DNA of 64,000 nt from Ulota crispa (GCA_963920765.1 OY987244.1:9984501-10048500); one strand, 5' to 3'; shown: positions 34,090 through 47,222, numbered from the stretch's first letter. Notes: generated by a model not told the origin, from the letters alone. A program made the numbers and translations.

Positions 34090-35072
34090 AGGATGGGCAT
34101 ACAACCATGGATTTTATGTGGAATTACAATCATTTTTCAAAAGTTAATTTGGCAACATAATAAACATCAAAATTCAATATTACAATTTTAATGGAAGAAG
34201 GTATATGATACTACATGTATAAAAAATATTCATAAATTTTGGTGAAAATTTGAAATTATTGTAATTTTTTGAAACAAATGCTAAAGAAAATCATATCAAA
34301 TACAAAATGTCCTCAATTACGCCAATTTTTTTTACCATGAATGTGAATCACAATGAAGATCAACTCAATTAATTTTTTTTGCATGTTACTAAAATTAGAA
34401 AAAGTAACCATCCCATGGTAATAGGTGTTAAACTTATGATAGGAATAAAGATTTCAAAACTTAATTTTTTTCAAGAACTCAAAGTACAACAGGAAACTAG
34501 ATTTGGTAAAATTTCTATTATTATTTATGCTCAAACTCAATACACATTGTTTTAGTAACTTATATTGAATGTGGGTAAAAAGATCCTCAAAACTTCAAAT
34601 ACACTAAGGTAGTTTGTTCTAATTGTGACCCTCACATTTAAAGAGCTCCATAGCCGGTCCAAGAATGGATCTGAGATGGTTCTTGAATGGACACTTCTTA
34701 GTCTTAAAAGATTTTACCGCAAGAGCCAATCATATTCCTCTATTCACTTGATCTCTTTATAAGTTGCAAGGGGACACTTTATGGGAGACCTGGGATCACA
34801 AATAGGTGTTCACTACAAAAAACTTTGAAAATTCATCAACAATTCAATAATGCTTCAAAAAATATGAAAAAATTTGGATTACATTTAGCATCCATTTCTC
34901 TTTGACGGAAAATTAGGCAGAAAATCTTCATGTCTTAAAAAGCCCATGAAAATCCAGAACAGCCCTTAAAGTGACAATTTTAGAGCAACTACCTTACACG
35001 GTGGTGCATCTTTACTACTCAATTGGCAAATGAGGCCTCTTGTGAACATTGTGCATGCAAAAACTATTCATC
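34090..35072. other. Intergenic, nothing recognised
   Basis: AT-rich and without protein-like frames or visible terminal repeats. Confidence 0.4.
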
Positions 35073-35413
35073 TAAGGTAGCAACATCCATAAGCATTGCA
35101 TCCCCATGCTGGTCACCTAACAGTGGCACGGCTAATCAATAACAAAACAAATGGCCATGGGTGATTGAGTGATTATGGGTGATGAAGTGATGGTTGTGAG
35201 TGACTAACATGAGGTTTTCAGTACCCATCTCACTATTTAAGAACCAACAAACCTTAAAATCTTTGTGAACAAATGCTTGCAATTGGAACCTTGAAATTGA
35301 TGCCAATATTTTTGGTTTCCATTTCTTAACGTACAGTATTTTTTTCAAAGTTAGTCAATTGTTTTATGTACTCCAAAACCCTTATTTCCACGCTTATGGG
35401 TGCGCCTACCTTA
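35073..35413. mobile_element. MITE with GGTAGCAACATCC ends
   Basis: Left AAGGTAGCAACATCCATAAG, right complement CTTATGGGTGCGCCTACCTT. Ends match the MITEs at 14871 and 52724; the middle is different, so it may be a recombined or deleted copy. Confidence 0.6.
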
Positions 35414-35807
35414 CATGTTCTAGACTGCATTAACTACATCCCAACCAAATCTCAGATGAAAAAACAGTATTACACCACTGTCTACAGCAATTTTCAGTCA
35501 TCCAGAAGCCACGAATTGGTCGCTACGACGTTTAAGGGTTAAGGGGGAAGAAATACTAAATTACTGGCAGACTTGATCTATCAACATTCATGCCACTCAA
35601 TCAACTTAAAGAGACAACAGAAACACAAGACTAGAAATTTTGACGTACTTAGGAGCATAGAAGATTTAACCGAAGGTGAATTCATTATGCCCAAATGCAT
35701 ACAATTGAAACAGGTTATACGAGTCAAGGTACAGCCCTTTCCCGCAAGCCATGCTCACTTGTTCACACTTGTCTTTCACACAAGAAGACAGGTACGCTGA
35801 TATGAAT

Positions 35808-38298
35808 CTATTCCTCCTCCTCACCATTAATGGCGTTCAGGCGTTTGACCAAGGCAGCCTGTCGCTCATCATAGGTCAGCTTCTGAGTCTTCCATCTGAA
35901 CACAACAAATTCAAGTTTAGGAGTCAGTCAGCCTGCACTTTTAGCCCAATAATCACTTGAGGCTAATATCAATTAATAAGATTGAAATGCAGGAAAATAA
36001 TGAATACTCACTTCCTCTTCTCAGCAGGAGCCTTCTTCTCGGTCTTCTGAGAGGTAGGGTCTGCACGAATAGCAGCGTGCACACTCGTGTACATATCTGC
36101 AAGATCATCAGCCTCGACTCCTTCCTTGATAAACCCGCTGAAGTGAGATTGGAACTTCTCAGGCTCGTCCTCCTTCAAGAGCTGGTAATCAGTAACAATA
36201 ACAGATATCAGTACGCAACAAAAAAATAGTATGGCGACTACAAAAGATATTATGTAGGGGTACACCTAAGAAATTAACAAATAGCAACCGAGACATCATT
36301 TAATGAGATATTAAAGAGCTTTTTTCTCGATGAAAGCTATAAGTAAGGCCACACTAATAAAAAACACTTTAAGTTCTCAAGGTAATTGTTGGCAGAATAC
36401 CCTCATGTAGTCCGCAATGTGTCCTCCCAAGATGTACTTGCGGTGTGTCTCGGCATTCAAGGTCTTGTCCTCCTTGTTAAAACCGGGGAATCGCTTCTCG
36501 CTGTGAGGAACATCCAGTCCTCCATCGAGAGCACCCTAACAGAATAAAGTCAACACAAGACAGATTGTCACTCAATTAGATTGAAGAAATTAGAAGGGCG
36601 TGAACCGGCTCCAAATATGCCGACAAGAAATATTGCGAAGTGATGGGACTGCATTTCCAGCTTGAAAACATAAGATTGAACTCGATTTCAGAAACTGCAT
36701 TGTCGGCAAATTGAGAAAACATCCGGGTTGTGGAGTTAAAATACCTTCAGAGCACCAAAAACTCTGTTTCCGGTGGTGGTCCTCACCAAACCCACGTCCA
36801 AGAGAGCACTGAATGGCCTCTTCCCTTCACCTTCTTCGATGTTGTAGTCCTCTCCAGTTGCCTGCAGAACACTAAGAAAATCAGCTACGAAACTAGGTAC
36901 TTGATTAATAAAGAGCGTTTAGATTGGATAAAAAGTGACAGAATGAAAATCCTAAATTGGATAGTATATGTGCAAATTCATTCATTCTTCAACTAAGAGA
37001 AACATGGTTCCGAGAATCTCACTGGCACAATAGGTACCATAACCTGACCAGATCTTCAAGATCACCAGAATTCAGGATCCAGTAATAATATGCTGTTAAC
37101 CTTAATAATAGAACCAAAGCATTCAAACGGTCGAAGTTTTAGTGTCTTTGTAATATTAAACGTAACGAACCGTTTCATTGCCGAGGTACTCCTGATCCAA
37201 CTCGAAGTTCTTCAAATGACGACGAGCCAAGAGGAGGCCAGTGCAGTAGGCTGCGCAGAATGCAAAAGAAAAAGGTAAACAACACGAACAAAACATCCGG
37301 GTATTTCCCATTATCACAAGACAGGTGAAAACTTCAAACTTTGAAGAATTCCTCCACATACCAGCAGCGTAGTTGGTGAGGCCGCCCTTCAGTCCATACC
37401 GAGTAAGCTCATGGGCGTAGGCCGAAGTAAGAACAATATCACCAGCAAGAGTGGCGTAGGTGATTTGCGCAACAATATCCTTGTTGGTCTGAGAAATATA
37501 AGTCAAGGGGCAATCACAACGAACTAAAATTCTCTCAACACCTCAAAAGGCTCATAATAAAAAGACTCGGTAGAAAGAACAGAGATTGCTAACTTGAAGA
37601 TCCATCTTTACCCTAAGCACTCACGAACACGAATGTTACCCTAATAATCACACATCACAGTCTACCATCACATTAAACCCCTGAGTCATGTTAGCCCTGA
37701 TTTCCGGTTAAAAAGGATACGAATCGCACAACAAAACGGTACTTGGGAGTGTTATACTTGTTCTTGTCCTGAGTGGTCAAGCGGACTCTGGCACGGTAGT
37801 CGGTCTTACCGGCTGCAAAAAACAAAACAAAAACCATATCTTTACCCTCAAGCTCCACAAGCAACTCTCTAAGATTCCTTTAACATGACCTTGTCTACAA
37901 TAACCTTCTACAACATCCTGTACCCGTACAACACTATCATTGATTGTAGCACAATCAAACTATGCCAAAAATCATTTCTTGGTCAGATTGACGAGGTCAG
38001 AGTACATCCTAAACGAGAAACCCTAGAATCGAAAAAAAAAAAATGCAAGTTTTGGACTCCACGAATACAATCAACGCGGGAATCCTACTGAAGAACATGA
38101 TTTTAACCTCGTAAGAAATGATCTCACCTCTGCGGCGTTTGTACTTGACCTGGAACCTCTTGAAGTAGGCCTTGGTCTTGTTAGGTTTAATGAACACCTG
38201 GACAGGGACAACCCGTGAGAATCCGAGTTGCGCATTGTGAGGGCATCGCAAATGGACTGGAGATCGGACGAGACAAAGGAGGGAGAGGGACGAACCAT
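35808..38298 (-). CDS. RPL5: 60S ribosomal protein L5 (uL18), nine exons
   Basis: Exons in transcript order: 38296-38298 (ATG alone), 38128-38197, 37721-37812, 37362-37488, 37171-37250, 36745-36861, 36401-36535, 36012-36181, 35808-35895. They sum to 882 bases, 293 residues, and all phases agree. The protein starts [20 protein letters not shown] and carries the family landmarks [38 protein letters not shown] and [18 protein letters not shown]5 binds 5S rRNA and enters the large subunit with L11. Introns are about 90-375 bases and free of transposons, unlike the nitronate monooxygenase gene. The C-terminal tail ([15 protein letters not shown], ending EEEE) differs from the KRYNLKKLTYEERK form I recall in seed plants. 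Several donors are weak (GTTCGT twice, GTATCC). A start exon holding only ATG also occurs in plant ribosomal protein genes. Confidence 0.96.
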
Positions 38299-38437
38299 GA
38301 TTGACGACGACCTCCTCCTGCAACAACGACGGGGCGACGCGCAGCACCGAAAGAGAGGCGTTCCAAAGAGAGAGCAGGCGAGGCAGGAGCAAGCCCTTAC
38401 AGAGACTGTGAGGATCTTTTGTGGCCGTCCGATTGCC

Positions 38438-38445
38438 AAACCCTA
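38438..38445 (+). promoter_or_regulatory. Telo-box upstream of RPL5
   Basis: AAACCCTA, 140 bases upstream of the RPL5 ATG. Telo-boxes are frequent in plant ribosomal protein promoters and leaders; the function here is inferred. Confidence 0.5.
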
Positions 38446-38876
38446 AGATGTGTTCCCATGTTTTGTTTGCACGGGGGGACGTTTTCCTTTGCTGGACTTC
38501 AGTCGAAAATGCCTCCATCCGGGTATGGGCATGTTATTAATTCTGTTAATTACGAGTTTAGGTTCCCGTTGCATCAACGGACGCAACAGGAGTATGGCAG
38601 CAGGAGTATCAATTTTGCTGTAGCAATCTTATCACAAAACGTGGTCAATTTAAAAATTTAAACCATGATTGATCGGCAGTGATCCTAGATATGATTTTCA
38701 TAAGTGGCTAAAACACAACAAAAAACTTAAAATTTTTAAATTTAACACTAGAAAGTTTACATTTTTTTTAGCGCATGAAAATTTTGTTGGTAATCTTGTG
38801 AAATTTAGCTAGTTTAAAGAGCGCGAGTGACCCATTAACTCACAAATGCTAGCAACCTAATTTAAAATAAAATCCT
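38446..38876. other. Upstream flank of RPL5
   Basis: Probable promoter region on the left; AT-rich non-coding sequence further right. No other gene recognised. Confidence 0.35.
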
Positions 38877-39003
38877 AATGTAAGATCACTTTACACATGT
38901 ACCTTTTTTTCTCCTATTGGTTCTTTGCTAAAAGGATAAAGTGTAAGATCACTTTACACATGTACCCTTTTTTCTCTTCTTGGTTCTTTGCTAAAAGGAC
39001 AAA
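38877..39003. repeat. Tandem duplication, 63-base period
   Basis: TAAGATCACTTTACACATGT recurs at 38881 and 38944 with its following TTCTTTGCTAAAAGGA. Degenerate relatives of the same unit continue to about 39600. Confidence 0.75.
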
Positions 39004-39028
39004 CTGGTCATTGAAAGTTGAGCCATGA

Positions 39029-39235
39029 CACTCTCTCTCAAGCAATCAAAATGAGCAGCTTCATGACTCTTGTGGTGGTTAAAAATAGAGTATAATGCAC
39101 TCTCTCTCAAGCAATCAAAATGAGCAACTTCATGACTCTTGTGGTGGTTAAAAATAGAGTATAATGCACTCTCTCTCAAGCAATCAAAATGAGCAACTTC
39201 ATGACTCTTGTGGTGGTTAAAAATAGAGTATAACG
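39029..39235. repeat. Three tandem copies of a 69-base unit
   Basis: Copies start at 39029, 39098 and 39167, nearly identical. Because 69 is divisible by three, the - strand reads as a false repeat protein; I see no gene context for it. Confidence 0.88.
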
Positions 39236-40585
39236 GGTCATTAGAAGTCTCATCATTGCACTTTCTCTCAACTAATTAAATCATTGGACATATATAGATA
39301 CCACCGGAAGTTACATTACAATACTCTCTCATAAGAATGAGCGGATTTACCAAAACCCTAGAGCGGACGTAGTCTTTTATATACATACAAGTTTTTGTTG
39401 TACCAATGGAGGCAACAACTTGATTCAAAGTAAAGTCTCAATGTAAACCATTTTACGCATGTATCCCTCTCTCTCTTATTAGTCCTCCACTAGAAAGGCT
39501 TAGTGTAAACCACTTTTTGCATTTATCCGTTTCCTATATTCATCTTTTGCTAAGAAGATTCAATGTAAACCACTTTATGTATGTACCCCTCTCTCATGTG
39601 GTGGTTATTAACAAAGTATGACGGATCACTGGACCTTACACCACAACACTCTCTTTTAATCAATTAAGCTTAGGTTGAGCTGCTTCACCATACGTTTACA
39701 ACATGTCACTAGCAATTGCACCATAACACTCTCTTAGCCAATGAGAATACAAAGTGCAAATGTATTCTTTTAAATATTTATGATAGATTACTAGCAAAAA
39801 CAACTATTCTAGCTAGTCAAAAAAAATCAATTTGGATTTTTAACTAGAATGACTCCAAGGTATTCATTAGTGGGTATTAGAGCTAGAACTTTTGTAGGAG
39901 GATAGAACTGTTAGAATATACATGTGTCATATGGAAAAAGAAACCAAGAAAAAAATTTGATGTCCCTAATTTAGCTACATGCAAGTGTGTTTTTTTCTAG
40001 TGACAAGGGGAGAGTGTCAACAAAAAGGATTCCAAAAACCACAAAAGATTTTCAAAACCCAACCTCTCCTCTTGGTTTTTCAAAAAAACCAAAAAGATTG
40101 AAAGATTTAATGTTGTGGTGGTTACCTTAAATTTTAGCCTACTTTTGAAAACTTGGTTTATTTGTCTTTTGTAAAAACTCCAACATTGACACCCCTTGTT
40201 GAGGTTTTTATTCTTACAAACTTGCATGGAATATAGGTCCTTGACTTAGCTACAATCTCATCCTCGGTAATTCTCAACAACTTGTTGTTAAAAATTAATT
40301 ATAATTTTCTAATTTTATTTTCAATTTCTAATTCGTATAGCTAAATTCAAACCTCCAAACCTTTGATGACATATGGCAAGATTCATCTAAAAATGTATTG
40401 CTTCACTCTTCATGTCAAGCCAACAACCCAAGGTGAATCAATAATCATTGAGTTTAGAGCATGTAATCAACTTTGGTTTTAGGAATGTATGGATTACAAC
40501 TGCATGTGCATATTCAATGGATATATTCTATCGTCCATTACTTCAATATCCACATGGAACTAAAAAAAATCTTAAAGCAAATGAT
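39236..40585. other. Intergenic with degenerate short repeats
   Basis: To about 39730 it holds decayed relatives of the 63/69-base units (TGTAAACCACTTTA, CACTCTCT). Beyond that, nothing recognised. Confidence 0.4.
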
Positions 40586-41486
40586 TTAACCCCTAAGCGC
40601 CCAGGCCATTTTCATCAAAATTAGTCTTTTGGGAGACCTACAACTTTGATGCATTGTATCTCAATCAATTGAATGATCCACAAAAAGTAAACATTGAACA
40701 TAGTGGAACACCTACTTAGAAAACAATTTGCAAATTTTGGGAACAAAATGATTGTGAGAGATGGAAGATTATAACATTTGATCAAACAACTTGTGATGGT
40801 AAAATCTCATTTTTGGCAAGTAATTGCTATTTAATAATTTTTACAAAATTCTATAAGCCCTTAATTCATCTCAAATCTTTTGAGTAGCAAGATCAGGTGT
40901 GAATGCACACAATTGAAAATTATTGAAGATTTTGCTTCTTTGTAGGTTAAATTTTAGGGCTCCAATTTGATATTGCACAGAAAACAATGACTCACAGGTA
41001 AAAAAACAGGTCCACAATGACTAAACCATGACTGTACAATCATTTTATAGTCATTTTTTAGTTGTTGTTTAGTCATTGTAGTCATTGTGGACCTGTTTTT
41101 TTACTTAGGAGTGGCACAATTTGATGAGGGTTGCCTTAACAAGGGTTTAAAACATACTTGAACCCACACTGGTGAGTTTCTTGCTATCACAAAGCACATG
41201 CAAGGAAACTTGCAATGAGTATTGATTAGTTATAACTTGTAAGACATTGCTTGCCACCACGCCCCATATGGTGTTTCACCCAATTAAATAAAACTCTTGA
41301 GGTAGTTGTATAACATTTGACTTGCCTCGCCATTACCCACTAGCATGGACTGCTTGAATACCTTGATATTTGTAGTTTATATATTTGTAGTTTATAGCAA
41401 AGTTAAAAAATTAGATCCAATCCCTCAAAAACGCATGTGAAATCTTGTGCGGATCATTTTGATCCCCTAGAGCGTTCATGCGTTAA
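40586..41486 (+). mobile_element. TTAA-flanked non-autonomous element, family D, with nested hairpin
   Basis: 901 bases from TTAACCCCTAAGCGCCCAGG to CGTTAA. Its sequence is the reverse complement of the element at 60236-61120. A 107-base hairpin at 40998-41104 is absent from that copy, so it inserted later. Confidence 0.72.
40998..41104. mobile_element. Short hairpin MITE nested in family D
   Basis: Arms GTAAAAAAACAGGTCCACAA and TTGTGGACCTGTTTTTTTAC are exact complements, extending about 26 bases, with a further partly paired interior. Confidence 0.78.
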
Positions 41487-42402
41487 CTTAATAGTTTGAA
41501 GTGCAAAAGAGTTACATACAGTATGAGGTGATATTATGCTTTTGAAATATATTCCTCAAGGATTGTCTTTTCTTTTAAGACTTCATGCATGATTTTTCTT
41601 TTGAAAAAATAAGAAGGAGAAATTGGTGAGAAGGTCATGAAAGTGATCCTAAAATCCATGGCGATTTGCAAATTAATCACAAGAGTCTTGTATACAATTT
41701 CTTGAGTGAGTCTCATTTTTTTCATAGACTGTCAAAATAAGACATAAATATATATCATTGGCTATTCTTGCTTGGTTATTTGCTTAAAAGGGAAATTTAT
41801 CAAGTATCAGATATCGAGATTGTTACAATGGTGTGAAATTAGCAAGTAATTGCATACCAATGATAAGAAATCCACAACACATGCCTTGTAAAACCTTAGT
41901 GAACTAAGTATTGTTTGTTAAAATCAAATAGGGGATATGATCCTAAACATGCCAAATTTTCTAAAGTTGCTTATATGGTTTTAGATTGTTGAGTGTATTG
42001 ATTTTGGTTAGTCTAGGCTTCAAATTTATTTAAAGGTTGAAACTTTGTGCTTATATCATCTCAAATTAGAGGTTTTATAGGCATTACAAAGATTATGTGC
42101 AATTGTTACACCCATTAGCAAAATTTTGAGCCCTCCAAAAGGCCCCTAACTCCACATGAGAGATGTGCATATAGAGAAAAAAGTTGCCAATTCTAACTGT
42201 CAAAATTTGCCATTTCTAACATTTGCAATGTGTCATATCATGTGCCATAGCGGTTTGAGTATTTAAAATTTAAAAAAAAAAAAAAAAAAAAAAATTGTAC
42301 TATTTTTTCACCTCCATTATGTAGCGTTGCACAATTTTTTTGGGGCCCTTTGGAGAGTTCAGAGTTTTGCTAATGCATAGCAAGATACTAATTCCTAAAA
42401 TT
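41487..42402. other. Non-coding, with a 24-base A run near 42271
   Basis: No gene or clear element recognised. Confidence 0.4.
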
Positions 42403-42604
42403 AAGTTAAAATAAATAAAGCTTTAAGTGCAAAAAGTGTTAGAACATGGGGATTTAGTCTTCAAATGGAAAATGAATAAGTAATGAAATTATATGTCGTG
42501 AATCAAGTTAAAATAAATAAAACTTTGAGTGCTTTAAGTGTTGGAACATGGAAATATAGTCTTCAAATGGAAAATGAATAACTAATGAAATTATATGTTG
42601 GGGG
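42403..42604. repeat. Tandem duplication, 102-base period
   Basis: AAGTTAAAATAAATAAA at 42403 recurs at 42505, and the following GTCTTCAAATGGAAAATGAA recurs with it. Confidence 0.8.
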
Positions 42605-44159
42605 CAGACTAGCTAAAGTGCTTTGTTTCACCAAGTTAGTGATTGTGTAGAACAACAAATCATGAGCTCCATAAATCATTTTATTTAGCAAATAACCACC
42701 TTTAGAAATGGTAATTTGCCAAATGAACGCTCTTATGATGTGATATGGGTGATTATATTGTAGTGAAGAGAATTATTTTCAATCGAAGCACAAAATTGTC
42801 TAGTTTGAACCCCCTAATGCAAAATTTGAGGAGCTTAAGGTGGAAGAACCCATACCATAACCCCCCAACGACGTGGATATCTCAAAATACTCTAAAATGA
42901 GGCAATATTCTTGCCTATGGGGTGTTGAGGGATTAAGTAACTACATAACAAACTATAAAGATTTTGAGGCACAAATATTTTTCCCATGTAGGAAGATATG
43001 AAATATTGAGATTGCTAATTTTTTAGAATTTGTTTGCAAAACTGAAATTATTGTGAATTTTGGGAGTCATAAAGTGCTTTGGACCCATTGGCAACCTCTA
43101 GACTCATGCAATTCAGATAATAGCCAAACTAATTTTTGCTCATTACTTCTTATGTCACTTTGGGACATGTGGCATGACTTGAGTGGCCTCAATCTTGAAA
43201 AGGACAAAAAAACATATTCCAAAGCACCTATCCATACTGATGTTGGAAATAGCACACTTTACAGACTGGGTATGAGGCATTGGTGACAATGGGTGCTTTT
43301 ACCTTAGTGTTTATCCATCAGGCATGAATATGATTATGTAATTGATTCGCAACAAGCCTTTTTGTTGCACAGATGGTAACAGAAGGTTTCAAACTTTGAC
43401 ATTCCAAATCCTTTGTAAAAATCAAGATGTCAAACATTTTAGGCTCTTGACTTTGATCAAGGTTGTCATGTTGAGAGGGTTGAGCGGTTGAAGTCATTGA
43501 CACATACCATTTAGGCAAGTACAAATGGACCACCTACACACTTCAACATATCCATTTAGAATTGGACAAACTAGGATTTTGATTAATAAATATGTCCAAA
43601 ATCTATAAATATGCATAAATATCCTACAAGTCTATTTAATGTTTCTAAAAGAATTTAACATTGGGTAGGGGAAGGTGGACAAATGGACAATTAGGTGCCA
43701 ATATGACAATTATGGTGTTGATACATCATTTGTTGACTTTCAAGGTTTCAAAGATTTTTGGGTGACAACATTGTAGTTCAATATGTTTCCACAACTTACA
43801 TAACATAGTACATTCCATGGAATTTGGGCAATGTTCATAGGCAAATTTGAAGCTTCACCAACTATAATCCAACACCTATAATTTACAACTGATTATCCAA
43901 CTAGTTTGTGAATGCAACAAAAATTGTTTATATTTACACTATAATTATACATTATTCTTTAGAACATGACCAATTCTTTTTACCAATAGATTCAAATTCC
44001 AACCAGGTTTTTTTTTTTTTTTTTTTTTTAATTCTTTGCTACTTTCATTTAGAAGACTTGCTATTGTTTTTCAGATTTCTCAGCCCATTGGTCTTAGCTT
44101 CTGTTTTGTAGGACTGAGGGTAAGCTCCAAAGTTGACAAGTAAGTTACACAGCTATGGA
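42605..44159. other. Non-coding stretch
   Basis: A 22-base T run at 44008-44029. Around 42857-42938 a short pair of TAACCCCCC / GGGATTAA ends suggests a decayed TTAA element. No gene recognised. Confidence 0.35.
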
Positions 44160-44770
44160 ATACTAAATGGGTGGCAACCTCATCCTTGGATGTTGACGCC
44201 AACCTCTTCCACTTCCACGTTGTTTGCCTCCATGGGGACGTTAACCTATAAGACGTCGATTAAAACTCATAGGACAATGACCTTATCCTCTTGCAAGCTA
44301 GAGGAAACCTAAGCCATATCAAGTAAAACATGGTGCAAAATGATGCCCCCAATTGGGTCATAATGGTGATATTTTACACATGCACATCCACAAATTCATG
44401 GAGGACGTTGTCTAAAACTGAGGGATGGAAACCAAAAACTTCACATTTCAAACAATTTTTGGTCAGCTTGTTTTTGAAAATTTAGCCATGCCCACAATCC
44501 AACAAATCCCAAACCAATTTGTTAGGCAGGTTTGGAACCAAACTTAAAAACTCCAAACTGCTACCCATATTGTGTACAATTATAAATAATGCATTTTTTT
44601 GTTTTGATTGCTAGTATTGTATGTCCAATAGGTTTCCGTTAACATTTTGTGGGATTCCGTTGCCATGATATGGGTTTACGTCGCCATCCCATGGGTTGCC
44701 ACCACCTTTGTCTAGGTTTAGGTTGTCCTAAAAGACGTCAACGTCAACGTTGTTGGATGAGGTTTAGGTC
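44160..44770. repeat. Dispersed repeat with inverted ends, copy 1
   Basis: Ends AACCTCATCC...TTGACG and GACGTCAACG...GGATGAGGTT are inverted. The block corresponds to 54935-55385, sharing CCTCTTCCACTTCCACGTTG-type and GGGTTGCCACCACCTTTGTC segments. Confidence 0.6.
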
Positions 44771-45874
44771 CATTAAGTTGATCCATACTATGAATCAACT
44801 TTTGGGCATATCCTTGTATTTTCATGGGGCCCCCACCTTCAGTAAAATCTTCAAAAATCACAAAAAATAGTTTAGCCATAAGTACTTGCCTAGAATCCAT
44901 TTGTCTCCTGAGGCTGACAATTGGGCTTTTAGGGATTCAGTGTGAAAAACTCCACCCTTTTTTTGCATAGTTTTTTTGCATATAGCTAAAAATATCTACT
45001 AGCATTCCAAAATTCAAACTAATTCCTAATGCCAATACCTACCAACTATTGAATTTGAGATTTTGCAATGGACATTAATTGTGTCAATATAAAATAATAA
45101 TGAAACAAAAGAGGACAATGAAAATAGTGGGACAATGTTTACTTTTTGCTATATGCACAAAAAACAGTATTGTAACATTAGTTGTTGCATTCCACTATAA
45201 TTTGATTGAATTCGTCCATAGTGGACACTACATGAACTGAAGGATAAATTTTGTTTGAATCCTAAGAAAATCCTACTTTAGAGACAAATAAACACTAAAT
45301 AGGTTTCCCTATAAGAGAACTAAAAAATGTGAAAAATCTGGTGGTTTGCATATTAAAAAGTCAAAGTACCAAGCAAAAAATTAAAAACGTAAAATTAAAC
45401 TTCTTAATTATAGCAACTTGATGAAGATTGTTGTACAAAAAAAAAAAAAAAAAAAATATTTTGTTTTGGTCAAAGAATGCAAAAAAAATTTGAAACATTA
45501 CAATAAAGAATATTTCTACATTCAAACTCAAGTTCATACATAAGGAAACAATCCTAAAAATGCTTAAAGAATTTTTTGTACAACAAACAAGTCCTATTTC
45601 ATATGTTCCTTCAATAGTTCATACAATCAATTATTATTTCAATATTAGGGTAAACCTAAATCAGCAATTTGGTTGTAAATATGGCCAACTTTAGGGATAT
45701 TCATGAAATTTTCTCTTAAATTTTTTGTTGAGAGAGAAGTGAGTTTGGCTCATACACTAAAAGATACAAACATGGAAAAAAAAGACAAAAAACCCAAGGA
45801 GACTGGAGTAAACAAGGATATTCTTAGTAACTAAAATCAAAAACAAACTTTGGAATCTTTCAATTTTCCTCTTC
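44771..45874. other. Non-coding stretch
   Basis: AT-rich. The end of a decayed foldback MITE (GGGATATTCATGAAATTTTC) is visible near 45690. Nothing else recognised. Confidence 0.35.
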
Positions 45875-46385
45875 TTAACCCCTAAATGCCCAAGGCACTT
45901 TTTGAGCTCATAGGAATTTGTCCTAAGTTGAACAAAAAGCCAAAACTTTGATGAATTGTATTATTACTTTTTAAATTGTAACCGTACAAAATCAAACTAC
46001 ATATGTTAGAGATCACATAGGAATAAAAAACACAACAATAAGATCTATGGATTGAAAGATTATAATGTTTGATCAAGAAGGTGTTAAAATTGTGAAAATG
46101 ACTCAAAATCTTTCAATCCTCTTGTTGCATGTTCAATTTAAAAAATGGTCACATGAAAAATACGGGATTAAAGGACATAACATATATAACTCCAATCATT
46201 TTACGATTTTTCAAAATCTCCTCTACATTTTTTTAAGATGTATTTTTAGTGTAAATTTTTCTCCAGGGTCTAGTGCATTTGAGGCTCCTTTTCAAGAGCT
46301 CTCAACACTAAAACAATCAAGATTTCAACAGACACCCTGACACAAAATCTTAAATAGAAGAATCATAATCAATCATTTACAAAAT
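45875..46385 (+). mobile_element. TTAA element, family B, 3'-truncated
   Basis: Begins TTAACCCCTAAATGCCCAAG and follows family B for about 510 bases, then similarity stops without the right terminus. Confidence 0.65.
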
Positions 46386-46955
46386 TTGGCTTGCAAATGC
46401 TAGCTCTTCACAAAGTATCTACAAGCTGGAAAGAAATCAAACTTCCAAGAAGCTTAATATGTCCTACAAATGAATAGTTTTTTCAAAGAGTTCTCAACAA
46501 TATTACAGTAAATTGGGAAAAATAGTACATTTTGGGACTTTCAAATTTTGATATAAAAGTATTAGGAGGCCTCCTAAAACCAAGCTCAGCATTTTTTTTT
46601 GTACACGTGTCCTTGCCTAAGGAGAAGAATTTGCAAGGGAAAAAATCTTAGTGGCTTAGCCTGAATCTGATACCTTCATATCTGGTTTAAAGTAACTTTT
46701 TGGGTTTAAGGTGGAGTACAAAGTGGGACACCTATTTTTCCCAAATTAACTAATATGGTGTTTACTTTTCTCTTGCCCTTGCAATGGAGATTGCATCAAA
46801 TAGTAAAAGCATTCCCCGAGGTTGCAAATCTTCAATCATACCAAAATTTGCAGCAAATTGTTAAAACTCGAAAGATTTGTCCACTTCAATTTAATGCTAA
46901 TCACAAACTATGAAAAACTAAATATGTATCTATTTCTATCTACCGGCAAAAATAC

Positions 46956-47092
46956 CTTCTTCTTGCAAAAAAGTGCATCTTTCCACAAGTAGTTGTCTTC
47001 CCCACACCTTGTAGCCCTACCATAAGTATGACGGTAGGACCAGAGTTGGCAAAATCAATGCCAATCATTTCTCCACCCATGAGAGAAACCCA
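46956..47092 (-). pseudogene. Exon of a chloroplast-type SRP54 GTPase
   Basis: Reads WVSLMGGEMIGIDFANSG, then PTVILMVGLQGVGKTTTCGK on the - strand: the end of the N domain and the G1/P-loop of SRP54, closest to the chloroplast form as I recall it. It is bounded by an AG on the 5' side and GTATTT on the 3' side, the size of one exon. I find no neighbouring SRP54 exon (the next G-domain motifs are missing within 400 bases downstream), and the frame has a stop just before the acceptor. It is therefore a fragment, or one exon of a gene with very long introns. Confidence 0.65.
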
Positions 47093-47133
47093 CTCAGATT
47101 ACGAGACGGCTAAATTGGTACTGGAGTCAATAG

Positions 47134-47222
47134 AAACGATCTTCGGAGAGTGCGCAGAAACATGGTTTGGCATTAACCGTGGAGGATGCTGCGAACAGAG
47201 TTTCTTCCGTTGTAGCAGGACG
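47134..47222 (+). other. Exon-like segment, unidentified
   Basis: Between CAATAG and GGTGAGT the + strand reads KHGLALTVEDAANRVSSVVA without stops, with good acceptor and donor sites. Family not recognised. Confidence 0.25.

Noticed and set aside
38009-38518. 169-codon and 122-codon frames on the - strand
   Set aside because: They run through RPL5 exon 2, its flanking introns and the leader; the spliced model explains the only conserved part.
38991-39179. Repeat protein encoded on the - strand, and a CRISPR-like array
   Set aside because: It is the 69-base tandem unit read in frame. Units are contiguous with no unique spacers, and the genome is eukaryotic.
40998-41104. microRNA precursor gene
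   Set aside because: The perfect hairpin is absent from the homologous element at 60236, so it is better explained as a small inserted MITE; no expression evidence.
46956-47092. Functional SRP54 gene
   Set aside because: Only one exon is visible, with no following G-domain or M-domain exon and a stop directly before the acceptor.
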